Shown here in pieces: positions 22,286 through 29,627 of a stretch of DNA of 34,467 nucleotides. The stretch is from Actinomycetes bacterium (lineage in GTDB: Bacteria; Actinomycetota; Actinomycetes; S36-B12; GCA-2699445), in NCBI GenBank assembly GCA_022599915.1, contig JAHZLH010000036.1:1-34467 (forward strand). Reading direction: 5' to 3'. Under the pieces are notes generated by a model. It had not been told where the DNA came from and did not search any database. It was given only the letters and a program-made list of their open reading frames with translations. Each line of letters starts with the position of its first letter. Position 1 is the first letter of the stretch. The translations under genes were made by a program, and so were the position numbers.

Positions 22286-22981
22286 CTAGTAGGCGCCCTC
22301 ACCGCGAAGGACGACCGACACGGTGCGCCGGATGATGTCGAGATCGAATCGCGTCGACTGCTCATCCACGTAGCGCAAATCAAGTTCCATCCGCTCGGTC
22401 CACGTGGTCTCCTTGCGGCCGCTGACCTGCCACAGACCGGTCAGGCCCGGAGTCGCATCGTGGCGACGATGGTGCGGGCGCTCCAACAGCGCTACCTCAC
22501 GCGGCAACATCGGGCGTGGGCCAACGATCGCCATTTCGCCGCGCAACACGTTGAGCAGCTGCGGCAACTCGTCCAGCGACCAGCGCCGGAGGAAGTTACC
22601 GACCCGCGTAATGCGGGGATCGCTGCGGTACTGATCGGTCATGTCCTCATCTGGGGTACCCAGCGCTTCATCTCGCAAGGCATCCGCGCCGGGAACCATG
22701 GTCCGAAACTTGAAGAAGGGAAAAAGTTGTCCGTGCAGTCCCACTCGGTCTTGGCTGAAGAACACCGGGCCTCGGCTACCGACCTTGATGAGTAGCGCGA
22801 TTACGAGAAACACGGGTAGCAGCGCGAATAGCAACAAGCCGGCAAGCAGTCGATCACCGAAGTGACTCCGATTGGGTGCCGTAACTTCGCCGCTGGTACG
22901 TGGTGCCGGGATTACTACGCCACTGCTTCCTACGGGCACCTTGACGTCGAGTAACTGAGGCGTGATTTCGGCGATAGCCAT
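22286..22981 (-). CDS. polyprenyl-phosphate sugar-1-phosphate transferase (PglC/WcaJ catalytic core)
   Basis: A 231-aa enzyme of the bacterial sugar transferase family that moves a sugar-1-phosphate from a nucleotide sugar to undecaprenyl (or decaprenyl) phosphate, starting a surface glycan. One hydrophobic re-entrant helix lies at ~45-67 (LLAGLLLFALLPVFLVIALL). It is followed by PVFFSQDRVG, KFRTM (91-95), the catalytic DE pair Asp137-Glu138 in SLDELPQLLNVLRGEM, and VGPRPMLP. It lacks the four-TM N-terminus of WcaJ-type enzymes and ends in RGEGAY as usual. GGGAGGAA precedes the ATG by 4-5 nt. Its upstream region holds the TGACTACTYTACGTAA repeats. No glycosyltransferases accompany it. Confidence 0.93.
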   Translation of the reverse strand: MAIAEITPQLLDVKVPVGSSGVVIPAPRTSGEVTAPNRSHFGDRLLAGLLLFALLPVFLVIALLIKVGSRGPVFFSQDRVGLHGQLFPFFKFRTMVPGADALRDEALGTPDEDMTDQYRSDPRITRVGNFLRRWSLDELPQLLNVLRGEMAIVGPRPMLPREVALLERPHHRRHDATPGLTGLWQVSGRKETTWTERMELDLRYVDEQSTRFDLDIIRRTVSVVLRGEGAY

Positions 22982-23002
22982 CTTGTTCCTCCCAAAACGT
23001 GT

Positions 23003-23226
23003 TGACTACTTTTCGTAACACTCCTGATTGAAAGGCATCCGGCTAGGCCTGCACAAATTTCGGCAGTAACTACTACCTGTTGCCATTTAATGACTACTTT
23101 ACGTAAGTGACTCTTTGATTTGGGGGGTGTTTCTTGACTACAGAATCAGAATCTGCTGATTATAACTACTCTACGTATTGCTGTGATTACATGACTTGAC
23201 TGTATCCAAGTGACTACTCTACGTAG
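23003..23226 (+). repeat. four copies of TGACTACTYTACGTAA box
   Basis: Four direct 16-bp boxes: TGACTACTTTTCGTAA (23003-23018), TGACTACTTTACGTAA (23091-23106), TAACTACTCTACGTAT (23163-23178) and TGACTACTCTACGTAG (23211-23226). All have the same orientation, spaced 88, 72 and 48 bp apart. A fifth, GGACTACTCTAGGTAC, is at 34271-34286 before the LAQTG gene. I do not recognise the factor that binds them. Confidence 0.8.
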
Positions 23227-23331
23227 CCTTATCGAAATCTGTCAGGCAGTTATCGCCGAGAGGGGAGGCGTTCGATCTAGTTACCGATCGAATCTGCGTG
23301 GGTCGTAGCCGAAGCTGACCCGGTGACTTAC

Positions 23332-23337
23332 TAACCT
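23332..23337 (+). promoter_or_regulatory. TAACCT -10, leaderless start at 23344
   Basis: TAACCT-GAGGTG-GTG: the hexamer ends 6 nt before the GTG at 23344. This argues for that GTG rather than the one 3 nt earlier. Confidence 0.5.
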
Positions 23338-23343
23338 GAGGTG

Positions 23344-24498
23344 GTGAACTACGTCGTGCAAGGCGTCCTCGTTGCCCTCGTGGCCGCTGGATTGGGTCTA
23401 ACCGGTTGCGCAGCCACCCCGGCCGCCGAACCGCCTAGCAGCAACCCACCGACACCTGCCCCCTCGCCCACGACACCCGTCTGTTCGCAAGAGCAGGAAA
23501 TTGCGAAGCTGCCGCTCAAGCAGCGGGTGTCGCAACTACTGATGGGTGGTGTCACGACCCACTACGGTCAGGTGGCGCTCAGCGATGCCATCGACGGAGT
23601 CGCCCGCGGCCACGTCGGAAGCGTGAACTTCCTCGGTACCGACAGCGGCCTCTACGCCGACGGTCAACTGGCCTTAGTCAATGCGGCCAGCGGCGAGATT
23701 CCGCCGTTTCTCGCCGCAGACCAAGAAGGTGGTCGGGTGCAGCGACTCAAAGACACCATCGGCTACGTCCCCTCGGCTCGGGAAATGGCCAACACGATGA
23801 CTCCGGCGGAGGTTAAGAAGGAAGCGCGTCGAATCGGACAACAGATGAGCGCGTTGTCGCTCAACATGAATCTCGCACCGGTGGTGGATGTCTCGAGCCA
23901 GGCCAGCTACGAAGTTATTGGTGATCGGTCGTATGGCAATACTCCGGAGCAGGTCACTCGCTACGCGGGCGCCTTTGCGGAAGGCATGCGGCAAGCCGGA
24001 ATAGTTCCCGTCCTGAAGCACTTTCCTGGACTAGGTACCGGGACTGGCAATACTGACGAAGAATCTGCCCAAACCGCGCCACTGGACCAACTTCGAAAGT
24101 CGGAATTCCTGCCTTATGAGACATTGCTCAAGGAGTCTCCGGTGGCCGTCATGACAACCAACGCAGTCGTGCCCGGTTTGTCACAGGGAGAACCAGCGTC
24201 GCTCGCCAGCCCCACCTACAAACTTCTCCGAAGCGAGTTTGACTTCGACGGCGTGATCATGACCGATTCACTATCGGCCTTGGCCATCCTTAACAATCGC
24301 AGCCTGGCAACGGCGGTGGAACAAGCAATTGCTGCCGGAGCAGACATGGCCATCTGGGACGAAATGCGGCAAGCCAAGGAACTTCAACGAACCTTGACCC
24401 AAGCAGTTCGTCAAGGTCGCATCCCCGAAGCACAGGTCAACGAATCGGTGCGACGCGTTTTAGCGCTCAAGACCGTTGACTTGTGCGCCGACCGCTAG
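23344..24498 (+). CDS. GH3-family lipoprotein (NagZ/LpqI-like)
   Basis: A 384-aa glycoside hydrolase family 3 N-terminal-domain protein attached as a lipoprotein. The lipobox LTGC gives Cys22, and a Pro-rich linker follows to about 46. The TIM barrel has LAADQEGGRVQRL (~124-136), RSYG, KHFPGLG (225-231), and nucleophile Asp308 in VIMTDSLSA. NagZ-type enzymes remove GlcNAc from peptidoglycan fragments. The usual KHFPGHG-D-T-x-x-D-S-H loop that supplies the His-Asp acid/base is changed to KHFPGLGTGTGNTDEE, with neither the second His of KHFPGH nor the DSH. Similar GNTD forms occur in other actinobacterial GH3 lipoproteins, so this is probably a subfamily with altered catalysis rather than a dead gene. 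Confidence 0.88.
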   Translation: MNYVVQGVLVALVAAGLGLTGCAATPAAEPPSSNPPTPAPSPTTPVCSQEQEIAKLPLKQRVSQLLMGGVTTHYGQVALSDAIDGVARGHVGSVNFLGTDSGLYADGQLALVNAASGEIPPFLAADQEGGRVQRLKDTIGYVPSAREMANTMTPAEVKKEARRIGQQMSALSLNMNLAPVVDVSSQASYEVIGDRSYGNTPEQVTRYAGAFAEGMRQAGIVPVLKHFPGLGTGTGNTDEESAQTAPLDQLRKSEFLPYETLLKESPVAVMTTNAVVPGLSQGEPASLASPTYKLLRSEFDFDGVIMTDSLSALAILNNRSLATAVEQAIAAGADMAIWDEMRQAKELQRTLTQAVRQGRIPEAQVNESVRRVLALKTVDLCADR

Positions 24499-24527
24499 CC
24501 TCGCGCTGCAACACCAAGATTGGGTGC

Positions 24528-24533
24528 CAGAAT
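24528..24533 (+). promoter_or_regulatory. possible -10 of pafE
   Basis: CAGAAT-CAAGCT-ATG: the hexamer ends 6 nt before the pafE ATG, with no Shine-Dalgarno sequence. It is nearly the same sequence as before the hydrolase start at 2002 (CAGAAT-CAAGAC-ATG). Confidence 0.35.
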
Positions 24534-24539
24534 CAAGCT

Positions 24540-25073
24540 ATGACACCCGAATCTCAGCCCGCAGATCCAAACGTGATCGTCGTCGGCCCCGACGGCGATC
24601 CCATCCAACAACCGCAGGATGACACTGTGGCGGCTGAGGTTGGTGTGACCGATCTGGTTGAACAGCCAGCAAAGGTGATGCGCATCGGTTCAATGATCAA
24701 GCAGCTTCTCGAAGAGGTCCGCGATTCACCGCTGGATGAGGCCGCCCGCGAACGATTGCGCGAGGTACATGCCCGCTCGGTAGCGGAACTGGAAGATGGG
24801 CTCGCCCCAGAACTCGTCGACGAGCTAGAACGACTATCGTTGCCGTTCGGGCCCGACAGCACTCCATCGGATGCCGAACTTCGAATTGCTCAGGCGCAAC
24901 TGGTCGGCTGGCTGGAAGGCCTATTTCACGGCATTCAGACCACGCTCTTCGCTCAACAGATGGCTGCTCAGGCTCAGCTGCAGGAAATGCGTCGCCGAGC
25001 GATCGGCCCCGGTGGTCAGAGTCAATCCGAAGATGGCCAGCCCAGACGTCCTCCCAGCGGCCCCTACCTGTAG
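24540..25073 (+). CDS. pafE: bacterial proteasome activator PafE/Bpa
   Basis: A 177-aa ATP-independent ring-forming activator of the actinobacterial 20S proteasome (DUF2587 family; the M. tuberculosis protein is 174 aa). The core four-helix region matches the family: VTDLVEQPAKVMRIGSM, LLEEVRDSPLDEAARERLREVH, ELVDELERLSLPF and AQAQLVGWLEGLFHGIQTTLFAQQMAA. The C-terminus ends GPYL, corresponding to the GQYL tail that docks into proteasome alpha-ring pockets to open the gate. The ATG at 24540 is used because the family begins there (NVIVVGPDGDP follows) and the upstream in-frame sequence overlaps the GH3 gene end. Confidence 0.96.
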   Translation: MTPESQPADPNVIVVGPDGDPIQQPQDDTVAAEVGVTDLVEQPAKVMRIGSMIKQLLEEVRDSPLDEAARERLREVHARSVAELEDGLAPELVDELERLSLPFGPDSTPSDAELRIAQAQLVGWLEGLFHGIQTTLFAQQMAAQAQLQEMRRRAIGPGGQSQSEDGQPRRPPSGPYL

Positions 25074-25076
25074 CCC

Positions 25077-25082
25077 TAGGCT
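25077..25082 (+). promoter_or_regulatory. TAGGCT -10, leaderless start of serS
   Basis: TAGGCT-GTTGGC-ATG: the hexamer ends 6 nt before the serS ATG and begins 4 nt after the pafE stop. No Shine-Dalgarno sequence is present. Confidence 0.6.
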
Positions 25083-25088
25083 GTTGGC

Positions 25089-26396
25089 ATGATCGAATCC
25101 CGTCTTTTGCGTTCGGATCCGGACGCGGTTCGCGAGTCCCAAACTCGCCGTGGCGCCGATCCCGCTGCGGTTGACCGATTCTTGGCCGCAGATCAACGGC
25201 ACCGACTGGCTCTGCAGCAGTTCGAGGAACTGCGGGCTCAGCAGAAACAGCTAAGTAAGCGGATCGGGCCGGCACGGGGTGCAGCGAAACGTGGTGAACT
25301 CGACGCTACCCAGCAATCGGAGTTGGACGCGTGGATGGCTCAGGCGGAGCAGCTTGCGGGGCAGGTGAAGCAGGCAGAATCACACGCCGCCGAACTCGAA
25401 CCCGAGGTCCGGTCTGCCGCAGTGGCGATCGACAACCTGGTTGATTTGCGGGCTCCGGTCGGCGGCGAGGAAGATTTCACCACTGTCGCCACCGTAGGAA
25501 GTCCCCGAAATTTCGCCGCGGAAGGCTTCGAGCCACGGGATCACGTGGAGATCGGGCGCCTGCTTGGAGCCATCGACACCGAGCGAGCGGCGCGAGTTTC
25601 CGGCTCTCGCTTCTTTTACCTCACTGGTGATGGCGCACTTCTCGAACTCGCGCTGCTCAACCTTGCGATGAGTCTGGCGGTCAAGAACGGTCTCACCCCC
25701 GTGATTCCACCGGCGCTGGTTCGGCCCGAGACCATGGCAGGTACGGGATTTCTGGGTCAAGCTGCCGAGAACGTCTACCACCTCGCCGATGACGACATGT
25801 ATCTAGTAGGTACCGCTGAGGTCCCATTGGCAGGAATGCACGCCGGAGAGATCTTGGACGAAACTGCACTTCCGCTGCGGTACGTCGGCTTCTCCCCCTG
25901 CTTCCGCCGCGAGGCCGGTTCCCATGGCAAAGACACCCGCGGAATCATCCGCGTGCATCAGTTCGACAAGGTGGAGATGTTCACCTTCTGCCAACCGGAG
26001 CACGCCGAGACGGAGCATGAGCGGTTGCTCGGATGGGAGCGGGAATTCCTCGACCAGTTGCAGCTGCCCTATCGGGTAATCGATGTGGCTACCGGTGATT
26101 TGGGTGCCAGCGCCGCTCGCAAGTTCGACATCGAAGCCTGGATTCCCACGCAGGGTCGCTACCGAGAAGTGACCTCCACGTCCAACTGCACGACCTTCCA
26201 GTCTCGGCGGCTGAATATTCGGTCACGTACTGACGGCAGCCCACAGCACGTCGCTACCTTGAACGGCACCCTGGTGGCCATGCCACGGGTCATCGTCGCT
26301 TTGCTGGAAAACCATCAGACCGCCACTGGGACCGTCCGCATTCCCGAGGCGCTGCGGCCGTTCCTCGGCGGCAGGGAAGTCTTCGAGTTGGCATGA
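25089..26396 (+). CDS. serS: seryl-tRNA synthetase
   Basis: A 435-aa class II synthetase that charges tRNA-Ser. The N-terminal antiparallel coiled-coil arm (~30-105) binds the long variable arm of tRNA-Ser. The catalytic core has the TAEVPL serine-site block (~242-247), motif 2 in [25 protein letters not shown] (~265-289) and motif 3 in [20 protein letters not shown] (~392-411). [13 protein letters not shown] is also typical. Length and motifs are complete. Two of its tRNA substrates lie in this window. The downstream HAD gene overlaps by 4 bp. Confidence 0.98.
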   Translation: MIESRLLRSDPDAVRESQTRRGADPAAVDRFLAADQRHRLALQQFEELRAQQKQLSKRIGPARGAAKRGELDATQQSELDAWMAQAEQLAGQVKQAESHAAELEPEVRSAAVAIDNLVDLRAPVGGEEDFTTVATVGSPRNFAAEGFEPRDHVEIGRLLGAIDTERAARVSGSRFFYLTGDGALLELALLNLAMSLAVKNGLTPVIPPALVRPETMAGTGFLGQAAENVYHLADDDMYLVGTAEVPLAGMHAGEILDETALPLRYVGFSPCFRREAGSHGKDTRGIIRVHQFDKVEMFTFCQPEHAETEHERLLGWEREFLDQLQLPYRVIDVATGDLGASAARKFDIEAWIPTQGRYREVTSTSNCTTFQSRRLNIRSRTDGSPQHVATLNGTLVAMPRVIVALLENHQTATGTVRIPEALRPFLGGREVFELA

Positions 26397-27226
26397 CTCC
26401 ACGACGGCTTTCGGGTGTATCGGTGCTCGCCACCGACTTGGACGGCACCTTACTGCGATCCGACGGTTCCATTAGCGACAAGACCCGGGCAGCCATCGCA
26501 ACCGCTCACGACCGTGGCGTGCGCACCCTCTTCGTGACGGGTCGACCGCCTCGCTGGATGGCGCCAGTCGTGGCTGCCACCGGCCGCAGTGGAATTTCAG
26601 TCTGTGCCAACGGTGCCGTGACCGTGGACTTAAGCACCGACACCGTGCTTACTAGCGCCGCCATCCCTGCGACAGTCTTGGGCGAGGCCATGGCGACAAT
26701 CGGCGACCTGCTCGACGGCAGCTTCTACTTCGCTGCCGAGCAGGCGCTCCCCGGGCCCATCGCGGCCACCGGGCTGTTCCCGGAACCAGGTTTTGTGCCG
26801 CCGGATCGACCGGTAGCGCAAGTAGCTGATCAGCCACTGTATGAGATTCCCGGTGTTGTGAAACTACTCGTCCGCACCGAGGGGGCCACTGAGCAAACAG
26901 CTGAACTCGCGGGCCTTGTCGCTACGGCCCTCGGCGGGACGCTCAATGTGACTCATGCCAGTCGAACCCACCAAATGTTGGAAATATCCCGAGCAGGCGT
27001 AGACAAGGCCACCGCCCTTGCGAACTTGGCTGCGGATTGGTCGCTACCACCGGCGCAAATTGCCGCTGCTGGTGATATGCCAAATGACATTCCCATGATT
27101 CGTTGGGCCGGTCACGGTGCGGCAGTAGCCTCGGCCCACGCGGATGTGGTGGCAGCCGCAGATGAAGTTATCCCAGATCCAGAGCAGGACGGAGTGGCTG
27201 ACCTGCTCCAGCGATTGCTTCCCTAA
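26393..27226 (+). CDS. Cof-type HAD-IIB family hydrolase
   Basis: A 277-aa phosphatase of the HAD superfamily. Motif I is ATDLDGTLL with nucleophile Asp15 and Asp17. Motif II Thr lies in LFVTGRPP, motif III Lys in AGVDKATAL, and motif IV is [10 protein letters not shown]. The C2B-type cap lies between. Cof-type enzymes dephosphorylate sugar phosphates, FMN precursors or other small phosphates, and the substrate cannot be told from sequence. It starts by a 4-bp overlap (ATGA) with serS, so the two are translated together. Confidence 0.93.
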   Translation: MTPRRLSGVSVLATDLDGTLLRSDGSISDKTRAAIATAHDRGVRTLFVTGRPPRWMAPVVAATGRSGISVCANGAVTVDLSTDTVLTSAAIPATVLGEAMATIGDLLDGSFYFAAEQALPGPIAATGLFPEPGFVPPDRPVAQVADQPLYEIPGVVKLLVRTEGATEQTAELAGLVATALGGTLNVTHASRTHQMLEISRAGVDKATALANLAADWSLPPAQIAAAGDMPNDIPMIRWAGHGAAVASAHADVVAAADEVIPDPEQDGVADLLQRLLP

Positions 27227-27436
27227 TAGCGGACGCATAGCGGCCCCGTGCCCTAGGTCACAGAAAAGTAACAGGACTTTCACGCCAGGTAATCGCCCAC
27301 TCTGCTGTCTCGCTTGACGACGGCAGCCTTCTACGGAATCCGCGGCAAAATTGGCTACTTGGTGTCACATTTGTCCCCCTTTCATCTCAAACTCGTCTCA
27401 CATTCATCCGTTATACGTGCGTTCACCTTTCGTGTC

Positions 27437-27560
27437 GCCGCCGAATTGGGCATCTTTCGGGGGTCGGTAAGTCCGACATCGAGCGAAATCCGCTTCGGCG
27501 CCTCTACCCGCGGCGCTGCGCCCTGACCGGGGCGTTTCCAGGGCCCACCGGGGCCCTTTT
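27437..27560 (+). promoter_or_regulatory. candidate structured attenuator leader
   Basis: A 7-bp stem CGCCGAA (27439-27445) with TTCGGCG (27494-27500) encloses two hairpins: GTCGG-TAAGT-CCGAC (27463-27477) and AGCG-AAATC-CGCT (27482-27494, sharing one base with the outer stem). Then come CGCCC/GGGCG (27519-27534) and the terminator at 27540-27560, which is 66 nt before the start codon. A multibranch element followed by a terminator in the 5' leader is the layout of a transcriptional riboswitch. It does not match the c-di-AMP (ydaO) consensus that often precedes such genes. Confidence 0.4.
27540..27560 (+). terminator. intrinsic terminator inside the leader
   Basis: AGGGCCC (27540-27546), loop ACCG, GGGCCCT (27551-27557), then T continuing to 27560. 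It is a 7-bp, almost pure GC stem with a T run. It lies upstream of the NlpC/P60 gene and so would act as an attenuator, or alternatively end the HAD transcript. Confidence 0.6.
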
Positions 27561-27626
27561 GGACAACACGGCCTCCGGGCCTAGGGAAAGTACGGCCCAA
27601 AACAGGCCCGATGAGAAGGAGTAACC

Positions 27627-28133
27627 ATGGTTGCCACGCGCACTCGACTGATCGTCGGCACCGCTGTCGCGGCAGTCGCCGGCGCGGCGCTGGTGGTCGC
27701 ACCCCCCAGCTCTACGACCGCCGAAGCTACGAGCCGGATCACGGTCAAGAACAAGCAAAAAGCCGTCAAGGTGCGGCGTGACATCGTCAAGATCGCCAAA
27801 AGCAAAGTTGGTAGCCGGTACGTGCTGGGCTCAACCGGACCCAGCACCTTCGACTGCTCCGGCCTAGTGGTGTATTCCTTTAGGAAGGCCACCGGAAAAA
27901 CGCTGCCGCGCACCTCATACAGCCAAAAGGCTGCGGTGAAACGGGTCAGCGCAGCAAAGCGCAAGCCCGGTGACTTGGTCTTCTTCAACGGAAACGGCCA
28001 CGTAGCGATCTACATAGGCAAGAACAAGATTGTTCATGCCTCAACCTCCCAGCGCGGGATCCGCGTGGACCGAATTAGCGGCTGGTACACCAATACAATG
28101 ACTGGCTACGGCCGGGTGATTCAGAAGCGCTAA
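27627..28133 (+). CDS. secreted NlpC/P60 family cell-wall hydrolase
   Basis: A 168-aa exported peptidase. Residues 1-~34 form a signal peptide (RTRLIVGTAVAAVAGAALVVA), with no lipobox. A Lys-rich linker follows. The NlpC/P60 domain (~50-168) has the catalytic triad Cys77 (FDCSGLV), His125 (GHVAIYIG) and His137 (KIVHAST). These enzymes cut D-Glu-mDAP-type links in peptidoglycan stem peptides. It has no extra binding domain apart from the basic linker. AAGGAG sits 5 nt before the ATG. The long structured leader suggests control after transcription start. A strong terminator follows. Confidence 0.93.
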   Translation: MVATRTRLIVGTAVAAVAGAALVVAPPSSTTAEATSRITVKNKQKAVKVRRDIVKIAKSKVGSRYVLGSTGPSTFDCSGLVVYSFRKATGKTLPRTSYSQKAAVKRVSAAKRKPGDLVFFNGNGHVAIYIGKNKIVHASTSQRGIRVDRISGWYTNTMTGYGRVIQKR

Positions 28134-28146
28134 TGCGACAACGCAC

Positions 28147-28192
28147 AATGCCAGCGGTGGTGAGATCCGAAAACCTCACCACCGCTGGCATT
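28147..28192. terminator. bidirectional terminator between NlpC/P60 gene and pheA
   Basis: An 18-bp perfect inverted repeat: AATGCCAGCGGTGGTGAG (28147-28164) and its exact complement (28175-28192), with a 10-nt loop. The arms begin AA and end TT, so each strand has a short T stretch. It sits between two converging genes, 13 nt after one stop and 21 nt before the other. Confidence 0.85.
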
Positions 28193-28213
28193 CTTAGATC
28201 GTCTTTGATCGGA

Positions 28214-29149
28214 TCAAGATTCACCGTTGCGAATCCGGGTCAGCCAGTCACTCGCCTCCTGATAGTCGGCGTTGCTCAGCCCCGATGGAACGTTTGTGGG
28301 TACGCCGTCCCAACGCGGATAAGAACCTAGGAAAAGCACATCAGCACACACCCGCCGCAACCCCAACAAGGCTTCACCGACGCGGGTGTCGGCAGCGTGG
28401 CCCTCTATGTCGATAGAGAAGCAGTAGTCGCCTAGCGCGTGTCGAGTGGGCCGTGACTCCACCCGCGTCATATTGATTCCCCGCACCGCCAATTCGGTCA
28501 GAATCTCCAACAAGGCTCCGGCACGGTTCGCGTGGATGTAGAGCACCAAGCTGGTTTTGTCTGCTCCGGTGGCAGCCGGTAGCGGGCCGGGCCGACCTAC
28601 GCCAACAAAGCGCGTGACTGCCTCGCGGTTATCGGCGATATCCGATGCGATGACCTCCAACCCATACTGTTCGGCGGCTGCCGTCGTTGCTATGGCCGCA
28701 TCAAACCCCGGCTCCCCCGGGGTAGCCAGCGCCATGGCGCCCGCAGCGGTTGAATCGGTATGCGCTACCCCGGCCTCCGGATAGTTGTCGTGAATCCACC
28801 GCCGGCATTGAGCAGCGGCATGCGGATGAGTCCCAATCATTCGCACCGGACCTTTACTCTGCCCAGGCGCCACCATGAGCGCAAAACGCACTGGAATGGT
28901 GATCTCAGCCGCGATCCGCAACGGCGGCTGAGCCGCGAGTTCGTCCAGTGTTCCTGACACTGAGCCTTCAACGGAATTCTCGATCGGCACGACCGCGAGG
29001 TCGGCCTCCCCCGACCTCACCTGGTCCAAGGCGGCCATCACCGACGTCGCAGGAGTGGTTGTCGCCTCGGCAAGTTTCGGCATAGCGGCTACGGCCATCT
29101 CCGAGAAAGTTCCGGGCGGACCGAGATAAACGACTTCGGTTGTACTCAT
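28214..29149 (-). CDS. pheA: prephenate dehydratase
   Basis: A 311-aa enzyme converting prephenate to phenylpyruvate in phenylalanine synthesis. The PDT domain (~5-185) starts VVYLGPPGTFSE. It has VPIENSVEGSV (54-64), and the catalytic Thr lies in the TRF motif (179-181, EAVTRFVGVG). A C-terminal ACT domain (~198-275) with ESRP (231-234) gives feedback control by phenylalanine. There is no chorismate mutase fusion, as is usual in actinobacteria. It overlaps the DUF4446 gene by 4 bp and is second in that operon. Confidence 0.96.
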   Translation of the reverse strand: MSTTEVVYLGPPGTFSEMAVAAMPKLAEATTTPATSVMAALDQVRSGEADLAVVPIENSVEGSVSGTLDELAAQPPLRIAAEITIPVRFALMVAPGQSKGPVRMIGTHPHAAAQCRRWIHDNYPEAGVAHTDSTAAGAMALATPGEPGFDAAIATTAAAEQYGLEVIASDIADNREAVTRFVGVGRPGPLPAATGADKTSLVLYIHANRAGALLEILTELAVRGINMTRVESRPTRHALGDYCFSIDIEGHAADTRVGEALLGLRRVCADVLFLGSYPRWDGVPTNVPSGLSNADYQEASDWLTRIRNGES

Positions 29150-29595
29150 TGGTCACCTCCGCGCATTGCGTTGCCCACAGCGTTCGCCTCTTCCGGTGAC
29201 AGTTCTCGCTGCGAGCCATCAGTTGGGGGCGGCACCTGCTTGACATAGGAACGCGTCTCACTGCGGCCATGAATAGTAGTGAGTACTAGCCCACAACCAT
29301 CGTCATCGAGTACCGCTGCGCTGAAAGACAGCCGACCACCGAGATCCTCGAAAGCATCGTAGTGGACGACAGCCACTCGGGATAAGCCACGATCGAACTT
29401 CCCAGTGGCAACAGTCGCGAGCTGCGTTCCAGCAGCGTCGGTATCCTCACCGCTACCAACCGAGCCAATTGTCACCGAACCAGCAGGTTCACCTACCCAC
29501 CGCTTGACTCGACCTTCGACTACATCGACTCGGCGAAGTGCTATCACCGCGACAATCAGCCCAACTACAGCCAAAACCAGAGCAACTACGTCCAC
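29146..29595 (-). CDS. DUF4446 family membrane protein
   Basis: A 149-aa protein with one N-terminal membrane helix (~3-20, DVVALVLAVVGLIVAVIAL). It has the DUF4446 core VAVVHYDAFEDLGGRLSFSAAVLDDDG (~73-99), then GRSETRSYVK and a SPEEANAV end. The function is unknown. The family is widespread in Gram-positive bacteria. It precedes pheA with a 4-bp overlap. The GTG at 29595 follows TAGGCT by 6 nt, so the mRNA is probably leaderless. Confidence 0.9.
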   Translation of the reverse strand: MDVVALVLAVVGLIVAVIALRRVDVVEGRVKRWVGEPAGSVTIGSVGSGEDTDAAGTQLATVATGKFDRGLSRVAVVHYDAFEDLGGRLSFSAAVLDDDGCGLVLTTIHGRSETRSYVKQVPPPTDGSQRELSPEEANAVGNAMRGGDQ

Positions 29596-29600
29596 GTCAC

Positions 29601-29607
29601 TAGCCTA
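29601..29607. promoter_or_regulatory. overlapping divergent -10 elements
   Basis: The heptamer TAGCCTA reads TAGGCT on the minus strand (29607-29602), 6 nt before the DUF4446 GTG. On the plus strand it reads TAGCCT (29601-29606), upstream of larB. The whole space between the two divergent start codons is only 32 nt. Confidence 0.5.
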
Positions 29608-29614
29608 TCCGCAC

Positions 29615-29620
29615 TAAGGT
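29615..29620 (+). promoter_or_regulatory. TAAGGT, -10 or ribosome site of larB
   Basis: TAAGGT-GCTAGCC-ATG: a TANNNT hexamer 7 nt before the larB ATG at 29628. The AAGGT within it could instead be a weak Shine-Dalgarno site served by the TAGCCT -10 upstream. Either way it supports the ATG. Confidence 0.4.
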
Positions 29621-29627
29621 GCTAGCC

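Larger units (their letters stand above)
22982..23343. other. AT-rich divergent intergenic region
   Basis: About 360 bp without a gene between the sugar transferase and the GH3 lipoprotein genes, clearly poorer in GC than its neighbours. Besides four 16-bp boxes it contains further degenerate GACTACT-like words near 23068, 23109, 23136, 23185 and 23198. It also holds a small hairpin AATCAG-AATCTG-CTGATT (23144-23161). No open reading frame of note is present. It looks like a regulatory region with many binding sites. Confidence 0.7.
27227..27626 (+). other. 400-bp leader/intergenic region before the NlpC/P60 gene
   Basis: No convincing gene lies here. The first 170 bp show no structure I can support. 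A possible -10 TATACG is at 27412-27417, which would give a leader of about 200 nt. From 27437 on, the sequence is dense in inverted repeats and includes a terminator-like hairpin. AAGGAG at 27616-27621 serves the next gene. Confidence 0.6.

Noticed and set aside
27227-27626. c-di-AMP (ydaO) riboswitch before the NlpC/P60 gene
   Set aside because: The gene type fits, but I find none of the conserved blocks such as GGGGAACC, GGGGTGAA or the CAGCTAACCTCGTAGGC end.
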